From contig CANSRZ010000001.1 of NCBI GenBank assembly GCA_947649575.1, positions 62,001 through 126,000 of the forward strand: a stretch of 64,000 nucleotides of DNA. Reading direction: 5' to 3'. Below are positions 27,250 to 37,882 of the stretch, piece after piece. This DNA is from an uncultured Clostridia bacterium. Its GTDB lineage: Bacteria; Bacillota; Clostridia; Christensenellales; UBA1242. Numbering within the stretch: position 1 is the first letter of the stretch; each line of letters opens with the position of its first letter. The translations under genes were made by a program, and so were the position numbers. The notes under the pieces are model-generated. The model saw only the letters and a program-made list of their open reading frames with translations, was not told the origin of the DNA and did no database searches.

Positions 27250-29829
27250 TTGGCAAATACTATTGAAAATCTTAAAATTATATTTGATATGCAAAGAGAG
27301 GGTGTCATCAATGGCATGCATAAATCTGTGCGTGATTCCAAAGCGGACATTGATAACTTTGCAAAGAAACTTTCGGCTCGCAAAAGAGAAATTGAGTTTT
27401 TAAAAGAGCGTGAAGATCAGGCTGAAAAGGTTAAAGCTGAGCCTATTGAGGCAGAAAAACCACCAAAAGTTGAAGAAAAGGAACAAGTTAAAGAAACTGC
27501 TCCTGCTTTTGTTGACGGACAAAAACCATCTCAAAATAATTTTAGAAAATTCGACAACACAAACAATCAAAACAGAAACAATAGGCCAAATGACCAAAGA
27601 TTTAACAATCAAAATCGCAATTTTAACGGGCAAAATAATAGATTTAACAATCAAAATGGGCAAAATCGCAACAACTTTAATAACGGACAAAATGGTCAAA
27701 ACAGACAATTTGGCAACAGACCTCAAGGGCAGGGCAATCGTCCAAACGGTCAAAATTTCCAAAACAGAAATCAAAATCAAGGTAATAGAAAGTTTGGAAA
27801 CAACAACTTTGTTTCAACAAAAGTTAATAATTTCCGTTCTTTTGACACTATGGAGCCTTTGGAAGTTAAACAAGAACGCGCTTATGGCAATAAAGCAAAG
27901 ACTAATAAACGCGTTAATGTTGATGAACGCAAAAACAAGCGTTTTGCTGATGAAGGACGTTATAATAATGTTCTGATTGAGGACGAAAACGGCATTGAAG
28001 AAGTTAGTTATGGCTCACGCAAGGGCGGAATCAAGAAGAAAAAAGAAACTCCTGTTGTCATCGCTCCTGCAATTACAAAAGCAGTTATAACTTCAAACGA
28101 AATTACTATTAAAGAGCTTAGCGAAAAAATTGGTAAACCAGTTACTGAAATTGTTAAAAAACTTATGCTTCTTGGCGTAATGGCTACAATCAATTCAACT
28201 ATTGATTTTGACACAGCTGAGCTTGTTGCAACTGACCTTGGCGTTGAACTTGAACTTAAAATTGATAAAACCTTTGAGGAAAAATTGCTTGAAAGTGCTG
28301 ATGCTCAAGACGATGCAAGCTTGCTTGTTAAACGTCCTCCAATTGTGACTGTTATGGGTCACGTTGACCACGGCAAGACCTCACTTCTTGATGCTTTCCG
28401 CGAAACCAATGTTGTTGCTGGCGAAGCTGGCGGAATAACCCAAAGTATTGGCGCTTATCAAATTTCTTTCAATGGAGAAAAAATTACTTTTATTGATACT
28501 CCTGGTCACGCAGCCTTTACAGCTATGCGTGCAAGAGGTGCTAAGGCAACTGATATTGCAATCCTAGTTGTGGCAGCCGACGACGGCATTATGCCTCAAA
28601 CCGTTGAAGCAATCAATCATATCAAAGCTGCTGGCGTGCCTATGATTGTTGCTATAAACAAAATGGATAAGCCAGAAGCTAATCCTGATAAAGTTAAACA
28701 ACAACTTACTGAGCATGACGTTCTTCCAGAAGAGTGGGGCGGTGATACAATTGTAGTTCCTATTTCAGCCAAAACTGGCATGGGGCTTGATAATCTTAAA
28801 CAGACAATCCTGCTTGTTGCAGAAATGCAAGAGCTTAAAGCTAATCCAAACAAGACTGCAACTGGCGTTGTTATTGAAGCCGAACTTGACAAAAACAGAG
28901 GCCCTGTTGCTTCTGTGCTTATCCATAATGGAACTCTTCATGTTGGCGATAGCATTATGTCTGGTATCACTTTTGGTAAAGTGAGGGCAATGTATAATGA
29001 GCATGGCAAACCTGTTAAATCAGCAGGACCATCTACACCTGTTTCTATCCTTGGCTTTAATGAAGTTCCTGTTTCAGGCGATCAAGTTTATGCTGTTGAA
29101 GAAAGCTTGTCTAAACAAGTTATTCAAGAACGCATTGACAGAATTAAGAAAGAGCGCGCCAAAGAAACTTCTGGCGTAACTCTTGATAACTTTATGAATA
29201 AAGTTCATGAGGGAACTCTTAAAAATCTTAATATCATCATCAAGGCTGACACAATGGGCTCTGTTGAAGCTCTTAAATCAACATTGCTTCCTATTGCAAA
29301 CGAAGAAGCAAAAGTTAATATTATCCATGCTCAGGCTGGTGCTGTTACAGAAAGCGATGTTATCTTGGCTCAAACAACAGGCGCAATCATCATTTGCTTT
29401 AATCAAAAGCCTGTTCCAAAAGCAAGAGCGCTTGCTGAAAGTCAAAAGATTGAGATTAAAGAATATAAAATCATCTATGAAATTGTTGATGATATAACAG
29501 CAGCAATTTCTGGAATGCTTACTGTTAAATATGAAGAAAAATACATCGGAAATGCTGAAATCAGAGTTGTATTTAAACTTTCAACAGCTGGCAAAGTTGC
29601 AGGAAGTTATGTCAAAGACGGCAAAGTTGTGCGCAATGCAATTGCCAAAATTATGCGCGACGGCGAAGAAATTGGCGTAACAACTGTGGATTCTATTAAA
29701 ATTGTTAAAGACGAAAAAGCTGAAGTCGCTAAAGGCTATGAATGCGGTATTAAATTGCATGATAATATCGAATTTAAAGAAGGCGACTTGATTGACTTCT
29801 ATGTTAAAGAACCAATTAAAAGGGGATAG
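27250..29829 (+). CDS. infB: Translation initiation factor IF-2 with N/Q/R/G-rich N-terminal low-complexity region
   Basis: PPIVTVMGHVDHGKTSLLDAFR, DTPGHAAFTAMRARGA, NKMDKPEANPDKVKQQL; NQNRNNRPNDQRFNNQNRNF... at N-terminus. Confidence 0.97.
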   Translation: MANTIENLKIIFDMQREGVINGMHKSVRDSKADIDNFAKKLSARKREIEFLKEREDQAEKVKAEPIEAEKPPKVEEKEQVKETAPAFVDGQKPSQNNFRKFDNTNNQNRNNRPNDQRFNNQNRNFNGQNNRFNNQNGQNRNNFNNGQNGQNRQFGNRPQGQGNRPNGQNFQNRNQNQGNRKFGNNNFVSTKVNNFRSFDTMEPLEVKQERAYGNKAKTNKRVNVDERKNKRFADEGRYNNVLIEDENGIEEVSYGSRKGGIKKKKETPVVIAPAITKAVITSNEITIKELSEKIGKPVTEIVKKLMLLGVMATINSTIDFDTAELVATDLGVELELKIDKTFEEKLLESADAQDDASLLVKRPPIVTVMGHVDHGKTSLLDAFRETNVVAGEAGGITQSIGAYQISFNGEKITFIDTPGHAAFTAMRARGAKATDIAILVVAADDGIMPQTVEAINHIKAAGVPMIVAINKMDKPEANPDKVKQQLTEHDVLPEEWGGDTIVVPISAKTGMGLDNLKQTILLVAEMQELKANPNKTATGVVIEAELDKNRGPVASVLIHNGTLHVGDSIMSGITFGKVRAMYNEHGKPVKSAGPSTPVSILGFNEVPVSGDQVYAVEESLSKQVIQERIDRIKKERAKETSGVTLDNFMNKVHEGTLKNLNIIIKADTMGSVEALKSTLLPIANEEAKVNIIHAQAGAVTESDVILAQTTGAIIICFNQKPVPKARALAESQKIEIKEYKIIYEIVDDITAAISGMLTVKYEEKYIGNAEIRVVFKLSTAGKVAGSYVKDGKVVRNAIAKIMRDGEEIGVTTVDSIKIVKDEKAEVAKGYECGIKLHDNIEFKEGDLIDFYVKEPIKRG

Positions 29830-29832
29830 TTT

Positions 29833-30198
29833 ATGTCTAACAGAATTGATAGAGCAAACAGCGAAATTCAACGTTGTCTTGCCGAAATCATACAAACAAA
29901 GATGAATGACCCTCGTCTTACAACTCTGATTTATGTAAGCGAAGTTAAGGTCACTCCTGATTTTAAATATTGCAAAGTTAAGATTGGCTTGGACGAAGAT
30001 AATGAAAAGACTTTGAACGAAGTTATTTCAATTTTGCAAAAAAGCGAGGGCTTTATTAAACGTGAACTTGCAAACATGGTGAAAATGCCGCAAGTTCCAC
30101 GCTTAACTTTTACAATCGACAAGGGGACTCAGGCTACTTTCAGAATAAATGAAATCTTGAAAAATCTGAATATTCCACATGGAGATGACAATGAATAA
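29833..30198 (+). CDS. rbfA: Ribosome-binding factor A
   Basis: RIDRANSEIQRCLAEIIQTKMNDPRL; VPRLTFTIDKGTQATFRINEIL. Confidence 0.96.
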   Translation: MSNRIDRANSEIQRCLAEIIQTKMNDPRLTTLIYVSEVKVTPDFKYCKVKIGLDEDNEKTLNEVISILQKSEGFIKRELANMVKMPQVPRLTFTIDKGTQATFRINEILKNLNIPHGDDNE

Positions 30199-31195
30199 AA
30201 ATAAACAATATAAAAATCTTTTTAGAGAAATCAAAAAAGCAATTGTTATGAGTGGCAACAATGTTGCCATTTTGATGCATATAAACCCGGACATAGATTG
30301 TCTGGGTTCTGCATTTGCTTTAAAAGAAGTGCTTGAGGGGCAGTTCAATAAAACTGTTACAATCTTTAACACTGATACATATACAAATTCCTCTAAAAAG
30401 ATTTTTGATATTTCTAAGATAAAGAAAAGCAAATTTAACAATAAAGACATTGACCTGTTGATTTCTGTTGATGTTTCCACTCGCCAACGCCTTGGCATTT
30501 ATCAAGAAAATTATGAACAACATCCAAACACAATCAAAATTGACCATCACTTGAATATTGATAGTTTTGGCAAAATTGAACTTGTAAATTCAAATTATTC
30601 ATCTTGCAGTGAAGTCCTGCTTGAACTTTTTAAATTTATGAAAGTTAAATTTACTGAGAAAATCGCAACTTATCTTTATGCAGGGCTTTCTGCTGATTCT
30701 GGCTCTTTTAAAAATGCAAATACAAATTATCAATCATTTGAACATGCTTTATTTTTGACAAAACTAAACGCAGACAGAGATTTTATCAATGACTGCATTT
30801 ATCGTGCAGAGGACATGGAATATATCAAAGTGACAAAATTTTTATATAATCATTTTGAAATTATTGACGGGCAAATTGCTTATGTTGTTGTTACATTGAA
30901 AGATTTGGAAAATTTGGGCGTTGATAGACAAGCCTGTGACGGGTTCAGTTCTAAACTTAATTCGATTGATGGCATCAAAGTTGCTTGCTCAATAATGGAA
31001 GTTAAAGAAAAAGAATATAAAATTTCTTTCCGTTCTCGAAATGATTATGAAATTTCTCATTTTGCTGAAATTCTTGGCGGAGGCGGACATCTTAATGCTG
31101 CGGGCGCTACAGTTTATTGCAGTAAAAATTTAGCTAAACAAAAAGCAATCACTGTTATGAAAGAATGCATTATTGAAACGGAAGCTCAATTTTAA
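30191..31195 (+). CDS. nrnA: DHH/DHHA1 phosphoesterase (NrnA-like oligoribonuclease)
   Basis: MHINPDIDCLGSAFAL; IKIDHHLNID; ILGGGGHLNAAGATV. Confidence 0.9.
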   Translation: MNKNKQYKNLFREIKKAIVMSGNNVAILMHINPDIDCLGSAFALKEVLEGQFNKTVTIFNTDTYTNSSKKIFDISKIKKSKFNNKDIDLLISVDVSTRQRLGIYQENYEQHPNTIKIDHHLNIDSFGKIELVNSNYSSCSEVLLELFKFMKVKFTEKIATYLYAGLSADSGSFKNANTNYQSFEHALFLTKLNADRDFINDCIYRAEDMEYIKVTKFLYNHFEIIDGQIAYVVVTLKDLENLGVDRQACDGFSSKLNSIDGIKVACSIMEVKEKEYKISFRSRNDYEISHFAEILGGGGHLNAAGATVYCSKNLAKQKAITVMKECIIETEAQF

Positions 31196-31219
31196 ATCAA
31201 ATAAAAAAAGGAAACTGCT

Positions 31220-32062
31220 ATGACAGGAATTGTTTTAGTTAATAAGCCAAGAGGGTTGTCGTCTAATACAACAGCCAATATTGTTAAGGCTGTGACAAAA
31301 TCAAAAAAGGCAGGACATCTTGGCACGCTGGATGTGGCAGGCGAGGGGCTTCTTCCTGTCGCACTTGATAAAGCTACAACGCTTTTTGATTATTATCTAT
31401 CCAAAGATAAGATTTATAGAACAACTTTCGAATTTGGATATACAACTGATACTCTTGATTTGGAGGGACAGGTTACTGATAAAAATGAGGTGATTGTCAC
31501 CCAAAAAGAAGTGTTAAATACTATTCCAAAACTTGTTGGCAAATATCCGCAAATGCCTCCTGCTTATTCCGCTAAGAAAATTAACGGGCAAAAAGCCTAT
31601 GACATTGCAAGGGCGGGTGGCACTGTTGAATTAAAGCCAAAAGAGATTGAAGTTTATTCTATTAAACTTTTGCAAGAGATAAAGCAAAACGTGTTTGAGT
31701 TTGAGATTCACTGTTCAAGCGGAACATATATCCGTTCGATTTGCAGAGATATGGCATCACTTTTATCAACATATGGTGTTATGCAATGCATACTACGCAC
31801 AAAATGTGGAGATTTTGACTTGAAAGACGCTTTTACATTAGAGGATATAAAAGCAGGCAAATTTAAGATTATTCAGCTTGAAGATTTGTTTTCTTATCAG
31901 AATATAGTTTTTAATGATCAAGAAACGGACAAACTTTTAAACGGGGTTTGGCTTAATCTTAAAAAAGAAAACGGACTTTATAAAGCATATGGACGCAATC
32001 AATTTCTTGGCGTTATTGAGTTGCAAAGCAATACAGCCAAGTTTAAACTAAGATTTATTTAA
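31220..32062 (+). CDS. truB: tRNA pseudouridine(55) synthase
   Basis: GIVLVNKPRGLSS; KAGHLGTLDVAGEGLLPVAL; PPAYSAKKINGQKAYDIAR. Confidence 0.97.
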   Translation: MTGIVLVNKPRGLSSNTTANIVKAVTKSKKAGHLGTLDVAGEGLLPVALDKATTLFDYYLSKDKIYRTTFEFGYTTDTLDLEGQVTDKNEVIVTQKEVLNTIPKLVGKYPQMPPAYSAKKINGQKAYDIARAGGTVELKPKEIEVYSIKLLQEIKQNVFEFEIHCSSGTYIRSICRDMASLLSTYGVMQCILRTKCGDFDLKDAFTLEDIKAGKFKIIQLEDLFSYQNIVFNDQETDKLLNGVWLNLKKENGLYKAYGRNQFLGVIELQSNTAKFKLRFI

Positions 32063-32073
32063 AAGGAGAATTT

Positions 32074-32931
32074 ATGGCAATCGTTTTTGGCCCATCTGGA
32101 GTTGGTGAGGCTGGCATAAAAGAGGGCATTACAATCAATAAAGTGCCTGAATATATCAAAAGCAAAGGACTTGACGCATTTGAATATTCTTTTGGTCACG
32201 GCTATAATATGTCTGTTAAAACGGCTCTGCTTGCTGGCATGAAGTTTAAACAGCATGATATTAAGCTAAGTTTGCATGCTCCTTTCTATATCAATTTTGC
32301 AAATCCAGATGATGTTATGTATCAAAAGTCAGTGGGCTATTTGTTTACTGGCATCAAATTTTTGAGAGCTTTTGAGGCCGAAAAACTTGTATTCCATTCT
32401 GCTTCTTGCGGAAAACAGGCGCGTGAGGACGCTTTTAAATTAACGTTCAATCGTTTTCAGGAAACATTTGACAAAATGGAAGAAGATAATTTGCTCGATG
32501 GGCTTTTGCTTTGCCCTGAAACTATGGGTAAAAGCATGCAAATTGGCACATATAATGAAGTGGTTGACCTTTGCACAGTAAATTCTCATCTTGTTCCAAC
32601 TTTTGATTTTGGTCATATAAATTCAATTATGCAAGGCGCGTTAAAAACTCCAGAAGATTATAAAAAAATATTTGACTATGCCATTGAAAAACTTGGCTTT
32701 GAACGTATAAACAATTGTCACATTCATTTTTCTAAAATACAGTTTGGCGATAAGGGAGAAATTCGTCACCTTAATTACACCGAGGACGATTTCTATGGCC
32801 CTAATTTTGAACCTCTTGCTGAGGTTTTGCATGATTATAAACTTTCGCCGTCGGTCATCTCGGAAAGCATGAGCAATATGGTTGACGACGCAGTTTTGCT
32901 CAAAAAAATTTACAATAGCATTAAAAAATAA
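32074..32931 (+). CDS. Endonuclease IV-like TIM-barrel protein
   Basis: KLSLHAPFYINFANPD; LLLCPETMGKSMQIGTYNEVVDLC; PTFDFGHINS; NNCHIHFSKIQFGDKGEIRHL. Confidence 0.85.
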   Translation: MAIVFGPSGVGEAGIKEGITINKVPEYIKSKGLDAFEYSFGHGYNMSVKTALLAGMKFKQHDIKLSLHAPFYINFANPDDVMYQKSVGYLFTGIKFLRAFEAEKLVFHSASCGKQAREDAFKLTFNRFQETFDKMEEDNLLDGLLLCPETMGKSMQIGTYNEVVDLCTVNSHLVPTFDFGHINSIMQGALKTPEDYKKIFDYAIEKLGFERINNCHIHFSKIQFGDKGEIRHLNYTEDDFYGPNFEPLAEVLHDYKLSPSVISESMSNMVDDAVLLKKIYNSIKK

Positions 32932-32995
32932 TGCATGAAAAATATATTTTTTTAATTTATTTTTAGTTAAAATAATCAAGTGGAGCGCTATATTT

Positions 32996-34540
32996 ATGAC
33001 AAAAAATGATTTGATTTACAATCCAGAAATTAGCAAAGAAATTTTTAACCTTGCAAAGAAGTTTAAAAACAATTGTCAAAATGAAGATGATATAATACGT
33101 TTTTGCCAAATTTACTTTCGTAATTTTATATTTAAAAACTTAGCAAGCAGCAATTCCATGTTAAAATTTAACTTTGACACTCATACTGAAAATGAGAAAA
33201 AGAAAGATTATCGAGAATCTGCACATCAATCAGCTGGCACAATAACTTATTATTTGGATCATTTTATGCCAATTAAAGAAAAAGATAGAATTGCGGCTGC
33301 TGACTTATTGAACAAATTGGAAGAATTTAATGAGTCAGCCGAATTAAGTGAATTTAAGCAAGAGTGTTTTAAATTTTTTGAATTGGCATGCACTTCAGGG
33401 CATGAATACAGGCATTTTTGCCAATACATTGATGAAATGAATTCGAAAAATGCTAAGCCAGAATTTGATATTGACTTAAAAGTGCTTGAAAGTTATGAAA
33501 GATTTTTTTCATCAGAAGACCTTGTCAGCATGATTGAAAAATTTATTCCGAATTTTCTTGACGAATATATAAAATTGAATAATATAACTGATATGTCAAG
33601 ATATCAGGCTAGGCTGGATTTGAATCATGCATTATACAAACAGTTGCGCCATGAAGAAGATGCCAGACTGAGCGGAATAAAATTAGCTAGTGAATTTTTG
33701 GATTCGCTTTTAAATGACCAAAATTGCGATGATGAAGTAAGGGGTTTTATTGAAGGCTGTAAACTTGTGGCGAAATTTGAATATCAAAATGAAAAGCTGC
33801 ATGGAAAAAATTTGGGGGCAAGATACTGTACAGATATGTTATTTGAAGCTATAAAAAGCACGCCTATTGAAGAAATAAAGGAAAAAATGAAAGACGCAAC
33901 TGACACTTTGAAATGTCAGTTAGTCAATGCCAAACTTGCAACTCTTCGAGAAAGCAATTTGGACGCAGTGAGTTATTATAAAGCAATTGCAACGCTTGGC
34001 AAAAATTATGTAGACTATAACAGCGCGCGTTACATATATTTGGCAAATGCTGACCCAAAAACATTGCTTAACGCATTGCAAGACCATATTGAATTTGGAT
34101 TTGAAATTATCAATAATCTTAATTATGGCAATGAAAATCCAAAAGCAGCAATTTATCTTACTGCCGATGAGGTGAGCGAATATGCTTTAGATTTGGCCAA
34201 AAAGGGGAAATTTCAACAAGTTTATCAAATTGCAATGGCAACGTCAATGTTTGACTTAGAAAAGAATAAAGAAGAGCAAATCAGAAAACAGGCTATTTTT
34301 GAAAAACTTCAAAATAATGAAGAACTTTGTAAATTTACAGATACGGCTGCCAAAAATATTTTGCATTTGTGTAAACAAGATTTGTCATTATTAAACAAAG
34401 AGCAACTTCAGTTTTTAAACACAAGTTTATATGTTTTTGCAACAAACAAAACTTTATATGACGTTGAACTTGATGAAAATGTTAATGTTTTTGATATTTT
34501 AAATCCTTTTAAAATTGAAGAAGAAATAGAGCAACGCTAA
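32996..34540 (+). CDS. Uncharacterised 514-aa protein with HEXXH motif (putative zinc metallopeptidase)
   Basis: FELACTSGHEYRHFCQYIDEM (HEYRH). Confidence 0.6.
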   Translation: MTKNDLIYNPEISKEIFNLAKKFKNNCQNEDDIIRFCQIYFRNFIFKNLASSNSMLKFNFDTHTENEKKKDYRESAHQSAGTITYYLDHFMPIKEKDRIAAADLLNKLEEFNESAELSEFKQECFKFFELACTSGHEYRHFCQYIDEMNSKNAKPEFDIDLKVLESYERFFSSEDLVSMIEKFIPNFLDEYIKLNNITDMSRYQARLDLNHALYKQLRHEEDARLSGIKLASEFLDSLLNDQNCDDEVRGFIEGCKLVAKFEYQNEKLHGKNLGARYCTDMLFEAIKSTPIEEIKEKMKDATDTLKCQLVNAKLATLRESNLDAVSYYKAIATLGKNYVDYNSARYIYLANADPKTLLNALQDHIEFGFEIINNLNYGNENPKAAIYLTADEVSEYALDLAKKGKFQQVYQIAMATSMFDLEKNKEEQIRKQAIFEKLQNNEELCKFTDTAAKNILHLCKQDLSLLNKEQLQFLNTSLYVFATNKTLYDVELDENVNVFDILNPFKIEEEIEQR

Positions 34541-34649
34541 AAAACTGAATGATAGATTTTTAAAAATTAATTACAAAAAATACTAGACAATTGAGTTTTT
34601 ATATGTTATAATATACAAGAAATTTATTGATTTAAGGAGATTTTTATTT

Positions 34650-35210
34650 ATGATTACTGCTGGCGAATTCAGAAAAGGCGTTACTTTTGAAATGGAGGGG
34701 GCTGTTTATTCAGTTGTTGATTTCTTGCATGTTAAACCTGGCAAAGGCTCTCCATTTGTTAGAGCAAAACTTAAAAATGTTATGACTGGTCAAGTTAAGG
34801 AGCAAACATTTAACCCATCTGATAAATTTACTGTTGCTGTTATTGAAAAGAAAGACATGACTTATCTTTATAACGATGGCGAAATTTATTATTTCATGGA
34901 CGCTGAAACTTATGACCAAATTCCTCTTAACAGAGAGAGCGTTGAAGATGCACTCAACTTTGTGAAAGAAAATACAAATGCAACTATGTATTTCTATAAA
35001 GGCAATCCATTTTCAGTTTATCCTCCAACTTTTGTTGAGCTTGAAGTTATTGACTGTGAGCCTGGAATTCAAGGGGATACTTCAAAGTCTACAAACAAGC
35101 CTGCTAAGGTTGAAACCGGATATGTTTTGGGCGTGCCACTTTTCATCAATATTGGCGATATGATAAGAATTGATACACGCGACGGCTCTTATCTTGAAAG
35201 GGTTAAATAA
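34650..35210 (+). CDS. efp: Elongation factor P
   Basis: [46 protein letters not shown]. Confidence 0.98.
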   Translation: MITAGEFRKGVTFEMEGAVYSVVDFLHVKPGKGSPFVRAKLKNVMTGQVKEQTFNPSDKFTVAVIEKKDMTYLYNDGEIYYFMDAETYDQIPLNRESVEDALNFVKENTNATMYFYKGNPFSVYPPTFVELEVIDCEPGIQGDTSKSTNKPAKVETGYVLGVPLFINIGDMIRIDTRDGSYLERVK

Positions 35211-35234
35211 GTGCAAATTTGCACTTATTTTTTT
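35208..35234 (+). terminator. Rho-independent terminator after efp
   Basis: aagtgcaaatttgcacttatttttttt. Confidence 0.8.
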
Positions 35235-35296
35235 TAATATTGATATTGACTTGGGCTAAATGTTGTGTTAAAATATAAGCAACAAAGGAGAAAATT

Positions 35297-35698
35297 ATGT
35301 TTGTTCAGGTTAAGTCAAAAGAAGAAGTTAAAGGGGCATTTGAAACTAATCCAAGATTTGTATTTAGAGAAAAACGCAACGACGACGGTTCTCTTCAAAG
35401 AATTGATATTGGCGTTTTAAGTATAAGAAATCGCTTGAATATTTATTGGTATAGCATGAGAAATGATTTTGACGTTCACTGTTGGAATAAAAATGAGCAA
35501 AAATATTCTGGCGATAGCATACAAATGATTGTTAGAGCTCACTTGATTAGAACTAAGGGTGATAAATATTATAACGCGCTTAAAAATCATATCAGAAAAT
35601 ATTCAAAAGAACCTGCATACGATATTGAAAGTATTGAAAGATGGCTTAACGCTGGAAAAAACAAAGAGCCTAAAAATGACGATGCCGAAAGGCAATAA
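35297..35698 (+). CDS. Hypothetical protein (133 aa)
   Basis: Good SD (aaaggag), own promoter (TTGACT...GTGT-TAAAAT) and terminator; no family recognised. Confidence 0.7.
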   Translation: MFVQVKSKEEVKGAFETNPRFVFREKRNDDGSLQRIDIGVLSIRNRLNIYWYSMRNDFDVHCWNKNEQKYSGDSIQMIVRAHLIRTKGDKYYNALKNHIRKYSKEPAYDIESIERWLNAGKNKEPKNDDAERQ

Positions 35699-35703
35699 AA
35701 ATT

Positions 35704-35735
35704 ATAAAACAACTCTTTTTAGGGTTGTTTTTTTA
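35704..35735 (+). terminator. Rho-independent terminator
   Basis: aaaacaactctttttagggttgtttttttat. Confidence 0.8.
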
Positions 35736-35821
35736 TGCAAAAATTTTGTTGAATTTTGTTTTTCTTTGACCTATTGTTATTTTGAAAAATCGCTCCTCAT
35801 AGTCTATTGCAAGAGGTGAGT

Positions 35822-36727
35822 GTGTTACAAAAAATTTTGCCTGAAAACATTTATTCGGTTATCTCTGAAAAAGTTTCGCTAAAAGCTTTGAATGAAATTC
35901 GCCTGCGCGCGGACAAGCCTATTGTTGTCATTCTGAATGGTCAACGTTTTTTTCTTGGCTATAACGGACTGACAGCAAACTTGACAGAAGCCTTAACTGC
36001 AAGCAAAATTATGATTGAGGATATTATTTTTAGAGCCAGCGAATGCTCGATTTATTCTGTCAACGAACAAATCAAAAAAGGCTTTATTGTTACGCGCGGC
36101 GGAATTAGAATTGGCATTGGCGGTGATATGGTGGAAGAAAATGGAGTTATCAAAACTATGACTAATTATAACTCGATTAATATTCGTCTGCCTCACGAAA
36201 TCAAAAATTGCTCACTTCCGATTTTTGATATGATACTTCAAAATGACCAAATAAACAACACGCTTATTCTTTCACCTCCTGGGGCAGGCAAGACAACTAT
36301 GCTGCGTGATTTTATTTGCCAACTTTCACAAAGAAACTATGCTTTTAATGTTTTGGCTCTTGACGAAAGAGGTGAGCTTGATTTGGGAACTGCAAATTGT
36401 CTTGGGAATTTTGCTGACAAGATTTCATTTGCTAGAAAAAAGATAGGGTTTGAGAATGGCATTCGGTCGCTTAGTCCAAATCTTATTGTCACGGACGAGC
36501 TTGGCACGCAAGAAGATATTGAAGCGGTGATTTATGCAAGCAATTGTGGTGTCAACTTGCTCGCATCGGCGCATTGCGACACGATTGAAAACTTTATGAA
36601 AAAAGAAGCATTTAAAAATGTGATTAATTTAAAAATTTTTAAACGATTTGTATTTTTATCTTTAAGAAACGGACCTGGCACAATTGATGGTGTTTATAAT
36701 GAAAACTTTTCACGAGTTTTGAATTAG
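35822..36727 (+). CDS. spoIIIAA: Stage III sporulation protein AA (ATPase)
   Basis: Walker A LILSPPGAGKTTMLRDF; LDERGELDLG; first gene of spoIIIA cluster. Confidence 0.95.
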   Translation: MLQKILPENIYSVISEKVSLKALNEIRLRADKPIVVILNGQRFFLGYNGLTANLTEALTASKIMIEDIIFRASECSIYSVNEQIKKGFIVTRGGIRIGIGGDMVEENGVIKTMTNYNSINIRLPHEIKNCSLPIFDMILQNDQINNTLILSPPGAGKTTMLRDFICQLSQRNYAFNVLALDERGELDLGTANCLGNFADKISFARKKIGFENGIRSLSPNLIVTDELGTQEDIEAVIYASNCGVNLLASAHCDTIENFMKKEAFKNVINLKIFKRFVFLSLRNGPGTIDGVYNENFSRVLN

Positions 36728-36737
36728 CGAGGTGTTT

Positions 36738-37232
36738 ATGAAGTGGATTTTGATTGCTGTTATTTTTGGGGTTTGCGTATTTATAGGTTTTATGTTTTCT
36801 TTAAAATATAAGCGCAGATCAAACTTTTTTAAAGCTCTTGTGCTTTTGGCTCAAAAGCTTGATGTGGGAATAAATTTTTCACGAGAGCGATTGCGCTCAT
36901 TGTTTGACGGACTTGATGAAAATTTGAAAAAAGACCTCATAGGCATTGGCGGCAATTACACAACTTATTTGGATGGCAATGGTGAGTTATCGCAAGCAGA
37001 ACTTTTTAAAGGAATTAACATATTGAAAGAGCAAGAAAAAGAAGTGGTTTTTATGTTCTTTAAAATGCTTGGCAGAACTGATGTTGACAGTCAATCAAAG
37101 GAAATAAAGAATTTTGAAAACCGTTTTCAGGATATGGCGACAAGCGCTATCATGGACAACAAAAAATATGGTGGGTTATCTGTCAAAATGGGTTTAATAA
37201 TGGGGCTTTTGTCAGCGGTGGTGTTATGGTAG
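36738..37232 (+). CDS. spoIIIAB: Stage III sporulation protein AB
   Basis: Position and size; N-terminal TM. Confidence 0.88.
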   Translation: MKWILIAVIFGVCVFIGFMFSLKYKRRSNFFKALVLLAQKLDVGINFSRERLRSLFDGLDENLKKDLIGIGGNYTTYLDGNGELSQAELFKGINILKEQEKEVVFMFFKMLGRTDVDSQSKEIKNFENRFQDMATSAIMDNKKYGGLSVKMGLIMGLLSAVVLW

Positions 37233-37240
37233 GAGGGCAA

Positions 37241-37435
37241 ATGGGCGTTGAGATAATTTTTAAGATTGCCGCAATCGGCATTCTGACCGCAATTGTCGGT
37301 CAAATCTTGAAACAGACAGGAAAAGAAGAAATCTCGTCTTTGGCTACTTTGGCAGGGCTTATTATTGTGCTTTTGATGGTTTTAGGGCTTGTTGGCAACT
37401 TATTTGATACTATAAAAACAATGTTTAATTTTTAG
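37241..37435 (+). CDS. spoIIIAC: Stage III sporulation protein AC
   Basis: 64 aa, MGVEIIFKIAAIGILTAIVGQILKQTGKEEISSLATLAGL. Confidence 0.95.
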   Translation: MGVEIIFKIAAIGILTAIVGQILKQTGKEEISSLATLAGLIIVLLMVLGLVGNLFDTIKTMFNF

Positions 37436-37489
37436 ATATTGTATTATGCATTGCATACTAGCCACTAGATATTGATTTTAAGGAGTTAA

Positions 37490-37882
37490 ATGGAATTAAT
37501 TTTTAAGATTGTTGCAATTGGGATGATAACCTGCATTGCAACACTTATTATAAAACCTATTCGAAGCGATTTTGCGCTGATGATAGCACTTGCAGGTGGT
37601 GTCATTATTTTGGTTATGCTTCTCAATTATCTAACTAGTGTGTTTGACACTTTTAATTTAATAATCAATTCAACGGGCATATCTTCATCGCTTTATTCTC
37701 TTGTTCTGAAAATTGTCGGCATTGGCTATTTGATTGAATTCTCTGCAAGCATGTGCAACGATAGCGGAAATTCGTCCTTAGGTGATAAAATCTTGTTTGG
37801 CGGAAAGATTGTTATCATGGTTATGGCATTGCCGATTATAACAAACATTTTACAAATCATTGCGGAGCTTTTGCCAGCATGA
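37490..37882 (+). CDS. spoIIIAD: Stage III sporulation protein AD
   Basis: 130 aa, polytopic, MELIFKIVAIGMITCIATLIIKPIRSDFALMIALAGG. Confidence 0.95.
   Translation: MELIFKIVAIGMITCIATLIIKPIRSDFALMIALAGGVIILVMLLNYLTSVFDTFNLIINSTGISSSLYSLVLKIVGIGYLIEFSASMCNDSGNSSLGDKILFGGKIVIMVMALPIITNILQIIAELLPA

Noticed and set aside
27410-27976. 188-aa plus ORF inside infB
   Set aside because: Shifted frame of the low-complexity IF-2 region, no SD; composition (TIKIAILTGK...) is a by-product of the repeats
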